Assembly (NCBI RefSeq): GCF_900112425.1
Contig: NZ_FOLP01000002.1
Coordinates: 372,001 to 436,000 of the forward strand
Length of the DNA: 64,000 bases
DNA from: Variovorax sp. OK212
GTDB lineage: Bacteria > Pseudomonadota > Gammaproteobacteria > Burkholderiales > Burkholderiaceae_C
Direction of reading: 5' to 3'
Position 1 is the first letter of the stretch. The number at the start of each line of letters is the position of its first letter. Under the pieces are notes generated by a model. The model ran no database searches. It was not told the DNA's origin and saw nothing but the letters and a program-made list of their open reading frames with translations. The translations under genes were made by a program, and so were the position numbers. Below, piece after piece: positions 16,702-26,576 of the stretch.

Positions 16702-16991
16702 ACTACACCTCGCCCACTCCCTCCGCTTCGGACATCGAACGCCGTGCCCGCCGCCGCGCCGGCGCCAAGATGGGCTGGTACATCCACGCCTTCGTCTACG
16801 TGCTGGTCAACCTCGGCCTGGTCACGATCTCGGCCGCCCGGGGCCACACCTGGGCCATGTACCCGCTCATGGGCTGGGGCCTGGGGCTGCTGATCCATGG
16901 CGCGGTGGTCTGGTTCGTGGCCGGCGGCGGCTTCTACGAGCGGCTGGTGGAGCGCGAACGCCGCGCGCTGGGCGCCGGGGACCGCGGATGA
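16698..16991 (+). CDS. 2TM domain-containing membrane protein
   Basis: A 97-residue protein of the 2TM domain family: a basic N-terminal stretch (RRARRRAGAK) then two membrane helices (about 28-47 and 57-77) joined by RGHTWAMYPLMGWG. This domain commonly accompanies LytS/LytTR systems, either fused to the kinase or as a small separate gene as here. AAGGAG lies six bases upstream of the ATG. Both ends overlap neighbours by four bases (ATGA), so it is tightly coupled to the desaturase and the kinase. Biochemical function is not known. Confidence 0.8.
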   Translation: MNYTSPTPSASDIERRARRRAGAKMGWYIHAFVYVLVNLGLVTISAARGHTWAMYPLMGWGLGLLIHGAVVWFVAGGGFYERLVERERRALGAGDRG

Positions 16992-18067
16992 GCGTGGGCC
17001 CACCTGCAGCCTTCCCCAGGTTCGGGGGCGAGAACCTGCGGGACATGCTGCGGCATGGCCTGATCACCGCCGTCTTCTGCTGCCTCATTGCCTGCGCGCT
17101 CACCATCACCGACGGCGGCGGCTGGGCGGCGCACCTGGTCTATTCGCTGTCGATCGGCCTCATCAGCTGGCTGTTCATCGACACCACCCGGCTGCTGATC
17201 ACCGGGCACCGCGACATCCGCTGGCCGCTGGGCGGCCGGGGCTACGTGGTGGTGGTCGTCGGCGTGACCTTGGGCTTCATGGGCGGCAACTTCATCGGCG
17301 ACGCATGGACCGGCGCGCCGGCCTTCGACTTCCTGGCGTTCGGCGGCCACAAGCTGGCCACGGGGGTCGTCATCACCGTCGTCGCGACGATCGGCATGTG
17401 CTTCTTCTTCTACAGCCTGGGCAAGAGCAAGCACCTGCAAAGCCAGATCGACCTGGCGCAGCGCGACGCCACCGAAGCCCGGCTCAAGCTGCTCGAGACG
17501 CAGCTGGAGCCGCACATGCTGTTCAACACCCTGGCCAACCTGCGCGTGCTGATCACCATCGACCCGCCGCGCGCCGTGGCCATGCTCGACCGGCTCAACA
17601 GCTACCTGCGCGTGACGCTCAGCGGCTCGCGCGCGCTGTCGCATCCGCTGTCGGCCGAGTTCGACCGGCTGGGCGACTACCTGGAGCTGATGTCGGTGCG
17701 CATGGGCGAGCGCCTGCGCTACACGCTCGAATTGCCGGACGACCTGCGCGACGTGCCCGTGCCGCCGCTGCTGCTGCAGCCGCTGGTGGAAAACAGCATC
17801 CGCCACGGGCTGGAGCCCAAGGTGGAGGGCGGGCGCATCGCGGTGCGCGCGCACCGCGACGCCGACCGGCTGGTCATCGAGGTGAGCGACACGGGTGTCG
17901 GGCTCGGTGCGGCTGCGCCGTCGGACGGCGGCAGCGGCTTCGGCATGGAACAGGTGCGCGAGCGCCTGGCCACCGTGTACGGCGAGCGCAGCCGCATGGC
18001 CCTGGCACCCTCGCCCGACCCGGCCGGCGGCACCTGCGCCACGCTGAGTTTTCCGCTGCCTGCCTGA
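16988..18067 (+). CDS. LytS/AlgZ-type sensor histidine kinase
   Basis: A 359-residue membrane histidine kinase of the His_kinase (LytS/YehU/AlgZ) family. Four hydrophobic segments occupy residues ~25-145. The phosphoacceptor motif LETQLEPHMLFNTLANL places His near 176 (the family's usual PHFLFNTL has Met instead of Phe here). The HATPase part shows QPLVENSIRHGLEP, DTGVGLG and GSGFGMEQVRERL. It should phosphorylate the LytTR regulator encoded 19 bases downstream. The signal is unknown; co-transcription with a lipid-modifying enzyme points to the envelope. Confidence 0.9.
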   Translation: MSVGPPAAFPRFGGENLRDMLRHGLITAVFCCLIACALTITDGGGWAAHLVYSLSIGLISWLFIDTTRLLITGHRDIRWPLGGRGYVVVVVGVTLGFMGGNFIGDAWTGAPAFDFLAFGGHKLATGVVITVVATIGMCFFFYSLGKSKHLQSQIDLAQRDATEARLKLLETQLEPHMLFNTLANLRVLITIDPPRAVAMLDRLNSYLRVTLSGSRALSHPLSAEFDRLGDYLELMSVRMGERLRYTLELPDDLRDVPVPPLLLQPLVENSIRHGLEPKVEGGRIAVRAHRDADRLVIEVSDTGVGLGAAAPSDGGSGFGMEQVRERLATVYGERSRMALAPSPDPAGGTCATLSFPLPA

Positions 18068-18086
18068 CCCCCCTCACAAGAACAAC

Positions 18087-18929
18087 ATGCAAGCCACCGC
18101 CCTCATCGCCGAAGACGAACCCCTGCTCGCGCAGGCCCTCAAGGCCGAACTGGCCGCCGCCTGGCCCGAACTGCAGGTCGTGGCCACCGCCGGCGACGGC
18201 CGCAGCGCCGTGCGCGAGGCGCTGCGCCTGCTGCCGCAGGTGCTGTTCTTCGACATCCGCATGCCCGGCCTCGACGGCCTGGGCGCCGCCGCCGAACTGG
18301 CCGACTGCTGGCCCGCCGACGAGGCGCCGATGCCGCAGCTGGTGTTCGTCACGGCCTACGACGAATACGCCGCCCGCGCCTTCGAGGCCCAGGCCATCGA
18401 CTACGTGCTGAAGCCCGTGCAGCCCGAGCGCCTGCGCAAGACGGTCGGCCGGCTGCAGCAGGCGCTGGCGGCGCATGCATCGTCGCCATCTCCTTCTTCC
18501 CCCGTGCCCGACGAGGCGCTGGAACGCACGCTCGCGCAATGGCGCCAGGTGCTCGGCGCCGCAGGAGGCGGCGCGGCGGCGTCCGCGCCCGCTGTCGCCC
18601 CGCTGCGCATCATTGCCGCGAGCGATGCCGGCGGCAGCACCGTGCGCATGGTGCCCATCGACGAGGTGCTGTATTTCGAGGCGGCCGACAAGTACCTGCG
18701 CGTGCTCACCGCCACGCACGAATACCTGATCCGCACGCCGCTGAAGCAGCTGCTGCCCCAGCTCGACGCCGACACCTTCTGGCAGGTGCACCGCGCGGTG
18801 GTGGTGCGCAGCGCGGCCATCGAGTCGGTGCACCGCGACGAGGCCGGCAAGATGCACCTGACGCTGCGCGGGCGGGCCGAGAAGATTCCGGTCAGCCGGC
18901 TCTACGCCCACCTGTTTCGTGCGATGTGA
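18087..18929 (+). CDS. LytTR-type response regulator
   Basis: A 280-residue regulator: receiver domain (1-~120) with the acidic pair AEDEP near residue 9, phosphoacceptor Asp near 56 in LFFDIRMPGLDG and KPVQPERL near 105-112, then a variable linker and a LytTR DNA-binding domain (about 175-278; DEVLYFEAADKYLRVLT, FWQVHRAVVV). It is the last gene of the operon and the partner of the kinase before it. LytTR proteins bind direct repeats in promoters of cell-surface genes. A strong terminator follows 22 bases after the stop. Confidence 0.92.
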   Translation: MQATALIAEDEPLLAQALKAELAAAWPELQVVATAGDGRSAVREALRLLPQVLFFDIRMPGLDGLGAAAELADCWPADEAPMPQLVFVTAYDEYAARAFEAQAIDYVLKPVQPERLRKTVGRLQQALAAHASSPSPSSPVPDEALERTLAQWRQVLGAAGGGAAASAPAVAPLRIIAASDAGGSTVRMVPIDEVLYFEAADKYLRVLTATHEYLIRTPLKQLLPQLDADTFWQVHRAVVVRSAAIESVHRDEAGKMHLTLRGRAEKIPVSRLYAHLFRAM

Positions 18930-18951
18930 AATTCCAGGGCCTTGCGCCCAC

Positions 18952-18984
18952 AAAAAAGCCGGCCCTTTCGGAGCCGGCTTTTTT
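18952..18984. terminator. Bidirectional intrinsic terminator
   Basis: AAAAAAGCCGGC and GCCGGCTTTTTT form a perfect stem with a 9-base loop. The A-run and T-run give a U-tract in both directions, so it ends both the two-component operon (plus) and the Tyr/Pro-repeat gene (minus). Confidence 0.9.
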
Positions 18985-19010
18985 CATTCAGTCACGAATG
19001 CTGTGGCAAT

Positions 19011-19355
19011 TTAACGCCAGTGGCCGTGGCCGCGGTAGTAGCCGCGGTTGTAGTAGCGCGGGCCGTAATAGGCCGGCGGGCCGTAGTACACGGGGGCCGG
19101 ACGGTAATACACCGGCGGCGGAGGTGCGTAGTACACCGGGGCCGGCGGGTAATAAGCCGGAGCGGGCGGGTAGTACGCCGGAGCCGGCGGGTAGTAGGCG
19201 GGAGCGCCCACGCCCACCGCCACGCCCGGCACCCCGACACCGATCGACCAGCTCACGTCGCTGCGGGCGCTGGCCGAAGTGGCTGCAAACAATGCACCGG
19301 CTGCCACGGCTGCGGCGGCGGCCCATTTGAAGAAATTGGAACGTGTGACGCTCAT
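19011..19355 (-). CDS. Secreted Tyr/Pro-repeat (PXPV-like) small protein
   Basis: A 114-residue exported protein. The signal peptide (MSVTRSNFFKW, then an Ala-rich core) ends near ATSASA (about residue 31). The mature part has GVGVPGVAVGVG followed by at least four copies of a seven-residue unit like AYYPPAP, then Tyr/Gly/Arg-rich GPRYYNRGYYRGHGHWR. This is the layout of the PXPV-repeat proteins common in Burkholderiales, whose function is unknown; an envelope or surface role is likely. The ATG at 19355 has GGAGT upstream (near 19364). Unlike a typical enzyme, the mature chain should be mostly unstructured. Confidence 0.75.
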   Translation of the reverse strand: MSVTRSNFFKWAAAAAVAAGALFAATSASARSDVSWSIGVGVPGVAVGVGAPAYYPPAPAYYPPAPAYYPPAPVYYAPPPPVYYRPAPVYYGPPAYYGPRYYNRGYYRGHGHWR

Positions 19356-19504
19356 GATGTTGGACTCCTTGTTTCGGTGGGCCCGGTTCGGGTCTGAACC
19401 GCCCATGTGTGTATTGAACGCGGCAATTGCAAAGGGGGTGCACCCGGCAATGTGAAGAACGTTGCCAAAGGTAACGCGCAGGGGGTGCCCTCTAGAATGA
19501 GGCA

Positions 19505-21331
<1,827 letters not shown>

Positions 21332-21353
21332 GCCCGCCCGCACCTTCATCCGG

Positions 21354-21385
21354 AAAGCCGGTGCCGTGATGGCGCCGGCTTTTTT
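21354..21385 (+). terminator. Intrinsic terminator of glnS
   Basis: AAAGCCGGTGCC and GGCGCCGGCTTT pair over 12 positions (one G-U) around GTGAT and are followed by a T-run, 22 bases after the glnS stop codon. Confidence 0.9.
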
Positions 21386-21400
21386 CGTTTCAGCCCTTCG

Positions 21401-21712
21401 TCATTCCGGCCGCTTGTAGACCACGCCCAGCACCGCGCTGTTCTCGTCGGTCGTGCACACGGCCGAACGGCCTTGCGGCCCGACCTTCAGGTTGATCGTG
21501 TAGACGCCATCGCGTGGCGTCGAGCCGCTGTCGACAGCGATGGTGCCCGGCGGCACCCGCAGTTCACGCGCGGCCGCGGCCACGCAGTTCTTGACGCTGG
21601 CCTCGGGCGCGCCGCCGACGCGAAGCGAGGTGCTGTTGCATGCGGCCAGCAGCAGCCCTGCGGACGCAGCACATGCGACGCACGCGATGTTGATGGAGCT
21701 TCGCATCGTCAT
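21401..21712 (-). CDS. Small lipoprotein of unknown function
   Basis: A 103-residue protein with a lipoprotein signal peptide; the lipobox is LAAC (Cys near residue 25), followed by NSTSLRVGG. The mature domain of about 75 residues contains VKNCVAAAARELRVPPGTIAV and an internal CTTDENSAV, so two Cys may pair in the periplasm. I do not recognise a family. A second ATG two codons in (21706) is equally possible. It is convergent with glnS, which ends 70 bases away. Confidence 0.65.
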   Translation of the reverse strand: MTMRSSINIACVACAASAGLLLAACNSTSLRVGGAPEASVKNCVAAAARELRVPPGTIAVDSGSTPRDGVYTINLKVGPQGRSAVCTTDENSAVLGVVYKRPE

Positions 21713-21892
21713 TCCAGTCCCAGGTTGTCAAGCCAGTCTTCATTGGCGCGCACGACTCTCCGATCCTGTGCAGGACAGGTCCTCGCCTGCATGTGGCCCG
21801 TCGCCGTTTTCTGAACTGAAGCAGGACGTTCTAGCTTCGGCGCTGTTGATAACGCTTTGATCTACAGAAGATTTCCGCATGGATCGGATTGG

Positions 21893-21916
21893 CCGGGATT
21901 TCCTTGGAAATCTCGG
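21893..21916. repeat. Near-perfect inverted repeat upstream of rluE
   Basis: CCGGGATTTCC and GGAAATCTCGG, 11-bp arms with one mismatch (G-U if transcribed) and only a 2-bp centre, about 90 bp upstream of the rluE start. A dyad binding site fits the tight centre better than a stem-loop. The rest of the 290-base gap between the lipoprotein gene and rluE shows nothing else I can support. Confidence 0.45.
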
Positions 21917-22001
21917 CGCCTGCGACGACAGTGAACAGCGTGCAACTGGTGCGAGACTATCGGCCGCGGTTGGCCAAAGGGCCACGCGACGCTCCCATTC
22001 C

Positions 22002-22562
22002 ATGAACCAGCCCACCTACCAGCCCACCTCTTCCCGCCTGATCCGCTTCAACAAACCCTACGGCGTCCTCAGCCAGTTCACGCCCGAGGGCCGCTGGCGC
22101 GGGCTGAAGGATTTCATCGACATCCCCGGGGTCTACGTTGCCGGCCGGCTCGACGCGGACAGCGAAGGCCTGCTGCTGCTCACCGACGACGGCAAGCTGC
22201 AGGCGCACATTGCCGATCCGCGCTTCAAGATGGAGAAGGTCTACTGGGTGCAGGTGGAAGGCGTGCCCACCGACGCGGCGCTCGCGGCCCTGCGCAACGG
22301 TGTGCAGCTCAACGACGGCCCCACGCGCCCGGCCCGGGCCCGCCTGCTCGATCCGCCGCCTGCCGTGTGGAACAGAGAGCCTCCGATTCGTGAGCGCAAG
22401 AGCATTCCCACCGCGTGGCTGGAGCTGGCGATCAGCGAAGGCCGCAACCGCCAGGTGCGGCGCATGACGGCGGCCGTGGGCCTGCCGACGCTGCGCCTGA
22501 TCCGCGCCGCCATCGGGCCGCACACGCTCGACGGGCTGGCGCCCGGAACCTGGCTGGACTGA
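22002..22562 (+). CDS. rluE: 23S rRNA pseudouridine synthase RluE
   Basis: A 186-residue RsuA/RluE-type pseudouridine synthase with no N-terminal S4 domain, as in E. coli RluE, which makes pseudouridine 2457 in 23S rRNA. The catalytic Asp is in [15 protein letters not shown] (near residue 51). Also visible are [38 protein letters not shown] and the closing [10 protein letters not shown]. The ATG at 22002 ([10 protein letters not shown]) is preferred over an in-frame ATG at 21879, since family homology starts around residue 12. The M23 peptidase gene follows after 45 bases. Confidence 0.9.
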   Translation: MNQPTYQPTSSRLIRFNKPYGVLSQFTPEGRWRGLKDFIDIPGVYVAGRLDADSEGLLLLTDDGKLQAHIADPRFKMEKVYWVQVEGVPTDAALAALRNGVQLNDGPTRPARARLLDPPPAVWNREPPIRERKSIPTAWLELAISEGRNRQVRRMTAAVGLPTLRLIRAAIGPHTLDGLAPGTWLD

Positions 22563-22607
22563 CGGCGCATCGGCACCGCTGCAAGAACCTTCATTCGAAT
22601 TCTTCCC

Positions 22608-23528
22608 ATGCACAAATCACTTCCCTTTTCCGGTCTCGCCTCCCTCGCCTCCTTCGACATGACCCGCCGCGGCGCCGTGCTCGGCACCCTCGGCTGGCTT
22701 GCGCTGTCGGCCACCAACGCAGGCGCGGCAACACCCGCCAGGACAAAGAAGAAGCCCGCTGCCCCCGATGTCTGGCCACACGCCTCGCAGGTGCCCGGCG
22801 GTGTGGCGCGCCTGTCGCTCGGCCCGTCTGCCAAGCGGCCGCAGGCCTTCGCGGGCGACGTGCCGCTCTTGGTTGTCGGCGACCCCATCGAGTGGACCGC
22901 GCTGGTCGGCATTGCGCTCGCGGCGGAACCCGGCGAGGCCGGCATCACGGTGCGCGCCGAAGGCAAGCCCGAACGCCAGGTCGCCTACACCGTGGCGCCC
23001 AAGCAGTACCGCGAACAGCGCCTGACGGTGGCGCCGCGCACGGTCGACCTGTCGCCCGAGGACGAAGCCCGCTACGTCAAGGAGCGCGACCACCTCACCG
23101 GCGTGATGGCCACGCTCACCGACATGCGCGCCGATGCGGCGCTGCAGATGCGCGTGCCCGTGCCGGGCCGCCGCTCCAGTTCCTTCGGCCTGCGCCGCGT
23201 GTTCAACGGGCAGTCGCGCAATCCGCACAGCGGCATGGACATCGCGGCGGGCACGGGCACGCCGGTGCTGGCGCCGCTGCCGGGAAAGGTGATCGACACG
23301 GGCGACTATTTCTTCAACGGCGGCACCGTGTGGCTCGACCATGGCGGCGGCCTGCTGACGATGTATTGCCACCTGAGCCGCGTCGACGTGAAGGTCGGCG
23401 ACGTGCTGAAGACCGGCGAGGCGCTGGCCGCGGTCGGCGCGACCGGGCGGGTGACGGGGCCGCACCTGCACTGGTCGGTGATGCTGAACCGGGCGATGGT
23501 CGACCCGGCGCTGTTCGTTGCGGCCTGA
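22608..23528 (+). CDS. M23 family (LytM-type) zinc metallopeptidase
   Basis: A 306-residue exported peptidase. The N-terminus contains MTRRGAVLGTLGWLALS, a possible twin-arginine signal (the alternative start is at 22659). A pre-domain of about 130 residues precedes the M23 beta-lattice (about 185-300), which has zinc ligands in NPHSGMDIA and the catalytic HLHW. It would cleave peptidoglycan cross-links in the periplasm; with all ligands present it is probably an active enzyme rather than an EnvC-like activator. The next gene starts 24 bases downstream. Confidence 0.88.
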   Translation: MHKSLPFSGLASLASFDMTRRGAVLGTLGWLALSATNAGAATPARTKKKPAAPDVWPHASQVPGGVARLSLGPSAKRPQAFAGDVPLLVVGDPIEWTALVGIALAAEPGEAGITVRAEGKPERQVAYTVAPKQYREQRLTVAPRTVDLSPEDEARYVKERDHLTGVMATLTDMRADAALQMRVPVPGRRSSSFGLRRVFNGQSRNPHSGMDIAAGTGTPVLAPLPGKVIDTGDYFFNGGTVWLDHGGGLLTMYCHLSRVDVKVGDVLKTGEALAAVGATGRVTGPHLHWSVMLNRAMVDPALFVAA

Positions 23529-23552
23529 GGCCATCGGGCACCCACGTCTCTC

Positions 23553-23885
23553 ATGGCCAGCAACGCAGCACCGCCCCTGTTCGACGAGACCTGCCTCGCC
23601 GCGCCCGTCGCGCGCGCCACGTACGGCGGCATCCTCGCCCTGCTCAACGCCCGCCTGCACCCTGCCCTGCAGGCCATCGTGGCGGCCGAGGTCGCCTCGG
23701 GCAACCGCGTGATGGATGCCGGCGCCGACTGGCCCGATGCGGGCTCGGTGCACGTCACGCTCGCCAAGCGGTTCGACGACCGCCACGCGAGCACCGAGGC
23801 CATCTTCAGCCCGTGCGACGACCCGCATTACTGGCACGCCGACTACAGCACCGCAGCCAAGCCGCGGCACCTGCTCATCTGCTAG
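23553..23885 (+). CDS. Hypothetical protein
   Basis: A 110-residue protein with no signal peptide or membrane segment. It contains GNRVMDAGADWPDAGSVHVTL and ends with FSPCDDPHYWHADYSTA and a Cys-terminal LLIC. I do not recognise the family; GC-rich codon use and a position just behind the M23 gene support it being real. The stop TAG lies inside a 14-bp tandem repeat that also supplies the stop of the convergent gene. Confidence 0.6.
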   Translation: MASNAAPPLFDETCLAAPVARATYGGILALLNARLHPALQAIVAAEVASGNRVMDAGADWPDAGSVHVTLAKRFDDRHASTEAIFSPCDDPHYWHADYSTAAKPRHLLIC

Positions 23886-23916
23886 CCGTTACCCGTTAGC
23901 CGTTACCCGTTAGCCG
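23883..23916. repeat. 14-bp tandem repeat holding two convergent stop codons
   Basis: TAGCCGTTACCCGT occurs twice in direct succession (23883-23896 and 23897-23910) and is followed by a third partial TAGCCG. The first TAG ends the hypothetical gene on the plus strand; the last TTA is the TAA stop of the DoxX-like gene on the minus strand. Confidence 0.8.
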
Positions 23917-24311
23917 CCAGCCGGCTTCGGGCGCGCCGTGCTCCACGCGATCAACGCGAGCAGCGCCACCTGCACCGGCAGCCGCGCGACCAGCGCCCAG
24001 TGCGGCACGTTGGCGAACAGGTCAGCGCGCTGCAGCATGTAGACATTGGCCGGCGTCACGGCCAGGGTCAGCAGGAACAGGCCGATGCCCGCCGCCCGGC
24101 GCGTCGGGCGCCACAGCAGCCCGGCCGCGCCCAGCAACTCGAATGCGCCGCTGACCCACACGGTTTCGCGCGGCCATGGAATCCACGGCGGCACGATGCG
24201 CATCTCGGCATCGGTCGCCACGAAGTGCGCGACGCCGCCGATGGCGAACCACAGGAAGACGAACGCCAGGCCCGCCACGCGCCAGCGGCCCATGGCAGGG
24301 GCCTGGTTCAA
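23910..24311 (-). CDS. DoxX-like membrane protein
   Basis: A 133-residue protein with four hydrophobic helices and the pattern of small DoxX-like proteins (FVFLWFAIGGVAHF, SGAFELLGAAGLLWRPTRRAAG, TPANVYML). Family members are linked to redox or quinone-associated membrane functions but mostly uncharacterised. The TTG at 24311 has GAGG eight bases upstream, overlapping the stop of the preceding gene; an ATG six codons later (24293) is the alternative. It follows the aspartoacylase-family gene after only ten bases, so the two are probably co-transcribed. Confidence 0.75.
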   Translation of the reverse strand: MNQAPAMGRWRVAGLAFVFLWFAIGGVAHFVATDAEMRIVPPWIPWPRETVWVSGAFELLGAAGLLWRPTRRAAGIGLFLLTLAVTPANVYMLQRADLFANVPHWALVARLPVQVALLALIAWSTARPKPAGG

Positions 24312-24321
24312 GGCACCGACC

Positions 24322-25257
24322 TCAGAGCGGCTTGGTGAGGTACACCGCCTCGCGCCCGACGATCGTGCGCTGCGCGGGCATGAAGATGGTGCAGTCGTCG
24401 CACAGCGCGCGGATTTCCTCGTCGCCGTTGGTCGCGATCAGCTCGCCCTTGGCGAAGGTCTCGAAGCCGATCAGCGGGCGCACGAAGGCGAAGTCTTCCG
24501 ACTTGATGACGTACGTCTGCAGCAGCTGGAAGCTGCGTTGCGGCTCGGGTGCGGGCGTGGCCGGGTCCTTCTCGACGAGGCCGAAGTACGCGAGGAAGTC
24601 GTACGTGACGGCCGTGGCCAGTTCCGACGCGGAGCGCAGGAAGTGCTGGCCGCATTCGACCACCATGGCCACGCCCTTGCCGTCCGGCCCGCCGTGGCTG
24701 CCGTACTGGATCAGCGGCGTGCCCGAGCCCAGGCCGTCGGGCATCACGAGGTGCACGGAAGGGCGGCCGATGGCCAGCGCCACCTTGGCGTTGCGCTCGA
24801 ACGCCGGGTAGACCCAGAACGGCACCACGGGCTGGCTGGTCGAGTGGATGTCCAGGATGTGGTCGGCCGCGTCCACCACCGGGCGCAGGATGCGCGCGCG
24901 GCGCAGCTCGGGGCTGTCTTCGCTGCCGTCGAGCCACTCGGGCGACCAGATGCGGTTGAGGTTGTGCACGATCTGGCGGCTGTCGTACGGCGACTCTTCC
25001 TTGAACGACTCGTAGGCGTCGATGTTGGCGAAGGCCACGGTGAGCGTGCCGATCTGCGGGCGCACGTTGTTGTCCAGCAAATGCGTGGCGGCCGTCATGC
25101 CGCAGATCTCGTTGCCGTGCGTGAGCGCGTTGATCAGCACGTGCGGGCCGGGCTTGCCGGACTCGAAGCGGTGCACGTAGTCGATGCCGGTGTTGCCCTC
25201 GCGGTAGGCGGAGAGGTCGCGGGGGAGGACTTCGAGGGCGGGGGGCGATTGGGTCAT
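24322..25257 (-). CDS. Succinylglutamate desuccinylase / aspartoacylase family metallohydrolase
   Basis: A 311-residue M14-type zinc hydrolase of the AstE/AspA family. The zinc motif ALTHGNEICG near residue 45 gives the first His and Glu, the DIHST motif the second His, and NLNRIW the conserved substrate-contacting segment between them. Such enzymes remove acyl groups from N-acyl amino acids or act as deacylases. The C-terminal third is a beta domain. The substrate is unknown and no arginine-succinyl pathway genes are nearby. The divergent Fic gene begins 140 bases away. Confidence 0.85.
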   Translation of the reverse strand: MTQSPPALEVLPRDLSAYREGNTGIDYVHRFESGKPGPHVLINALTHGNEICGMTAATHLLDNNVRPQIGTLTVAFANIDAYESFKEESPYDSRQIVHNLNRIWSPEWLDGSEDSPELRRARILRPVVDAADHILDIHSTSQPVVPFWVYPAFERNAKVALAIGRPSVHLVMPDGLGSGTPLIQYGSHGGPDGKGVAMVVECGQHFLRSASELATAVTYDFLAYFGLVEKDPATPAPEPQRSFQLLQTYVIKSEDFAFVRPLIGFETFAKGELIATNGDEEIRALCDDCTIFMPAQRTIVGREAVYLTKPL

Positions 25258-25352
25258 GGATTTGCAGGAAGTGAATCGGTCGTGGTCCGGTTCGGAAGTT
25301 TGCTACAGGTAACCAATCTGTGCATTTCTTCCCGGAAGCCCGAGCATGCGCT

Positions 25353-25368
25353 GCAAATTCACATTTGC
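25353..25368. promoter_or_regulatory. Inverted repeat in the fic promoter region
   Basis: GCAAAT and ATTTGC, perfect 6-bp arms with a 4-bp centre, 30 bp upstream of the Fic start in an AT-richer stretch. A second, longer-spaced dyad (GAGCCG 25381-25386, CGGCTC 25401-25406) straddles the two candidate start codons. Confidence 0.4.
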
Positions 25369-25397
25369 GAATCATTTATTGAGCCGATTCTTCTAAG

Positions 25398-26576
25398 ATG
25401 CGGCTCATGACCTCTTCAGCCCCGCTCTACATCTGGCAGCAGCCGGACTGGCCGGCGCTGCGGTATGACGCCGTGGCAGCCGGCCCCGCGCTCTCGCGCG
25501 CTCGAGAGCTCAAAGGCGAAGTGAGCGGTCTGGGCCGGGCCATCGGGCTGGACGGGCTGGTGGAGGTCGAGCAGGCACTGTGGATGCAGGAGGCCGTGGC
25601 CACGGCAGCCATCGAAGGCGAACGGCTCGACCTCGCGGCCGTGCGCTCCTCGGTGCTGCGCCGCCTGGGTGCAAGCCATGCGGGTCCCACCGACCGGCAT
25701 GTGGACGGGCTGGTCGAAGTGATTCACGACGCCACGACGCGTTTCGACGAGCCGCTGGACGCAGACCGCTTGTGCCGCTGGCAATCGGCGCTCTTTCCGG
25801 GCGGCACCTCGGGCATCCAGCGCATCGCCGTCGGCCGGTACCGCGACCATGCCGACGCCATGCAGATCGTGAGCGGCCTGCCGGGCAGGGAAGTCGTGCA
25901 CTACACCGCGCCGCCTTCTGCCACGGTCGCACGGGAAATGGATGCGTTCCTGGCATGGTTCGCTCAGACGCGGCACTGCGCGATGGACGGCATTGCACGT
26001 GCCGCCATCGCTCACCTCTGGTTCGAAACCATCCACCCGTTCGAAGATGGAAACGGCCGTGTCGGCCGCGCGGTGGCCGATATGGCACTGGCACAGGACA
26101 CCGGTGCGGCAACGCGGCTCTTCAGCCTTTCGCGCCAGATGCTGGCGGACCGCAAGGGGTACTACGACGCGCTGGCAGCGGGCCAGTCGGGCGGCATGGA
26201 CGTGACGGCCTTCGTGCAATGGTTCGCCGGGGCCTTCGGGCGTGCATGCATCGCGTCCGGCAACACGATCCAGTCATCGCTGGAACGCTCGCGCTTCTGG
26301 GCGCGGCATGCACAGCACGACATCAACGAGCGGCAGCGGCAGTTGCTGCAACGGCTGCTCGAGGCCGGCGACGGCGGCTTCCTGGGCGGCCTCAACGTAG
26401 AGAAGTATCTGAAGATGGTGCGCGTCTCGAAGGCCACGGCCACGCGCGACCTGTCTGACCTCGTGCGCAACGGCATGTTGTATGCGGCGGGTCAGGGCAA
26501 GGCGGTGCGCTACTACGTGAACATGCCGGGATGGACACATGGAGTGGCAGGGTCCGGCAGCCGGATCACCAGTTGA
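25398..26576 (+). CDS. Fic family protein (AMP-transferase type) with DUF4172 and winged helix
   Basis: A 392-residue Fic protein. The N-terminus (YIWQQPDWPALRYD) is the DUF4172 domain. A TAAIEG motif near 69-74 matches the inhibitory helix consensus (S/T)xxxE(G/N), making this a self-inhibited class II Fic. The active site HPFEDGNGRVGR (near 213-224) is complete. The C-terminal ~80 residues contain a helix-turn-helix-like part (VSKATATRDLSDLVRNGML). Class II Fic proteins AMPylate cytoplasmic or self targets when inhibition is relieved. No separate antitoxin is adjacent. ATG 25398 and ATG 25407 are both possible; neither has a clear ribosome site. Its 3' end overlaps the convergent ammonium transporter gene by 11 bases. 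Confidence 0.9.
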   Translation: MRLMTSSAPLYIWQQPDWPALRYDAVAAGPALSRARELKGEVSGLGRAIGLDGLVEVEQALWMQEAVATAAIEGERLDLAAVRSSVLRRLGASHAGPTDRHVDGLVEVIHDATTRFDEPLDADRLCRWQSALFPGGTSGIQRIAVGRYRDHADAMQIVSGLPGREVVHYTAPPSATVAREMDAFLAWFAQTRHCAMDGIARAAIAHLWFETIHPFEDGNGRVGRAVADMALAQDTGAATRLFSLSRQMLADRKGYYDALAAGQSGGMDVTAFVQWFAGAFGRACIASGNTIQSSLERSRFWARHAQHDINERQRQLLQRLLEAGDGGFLGGLNVEKYLKMVRVSKATATRDLSDLVRNGMLYAAGQGKAVRYYVNMPGWTHGVAGSGSRITS

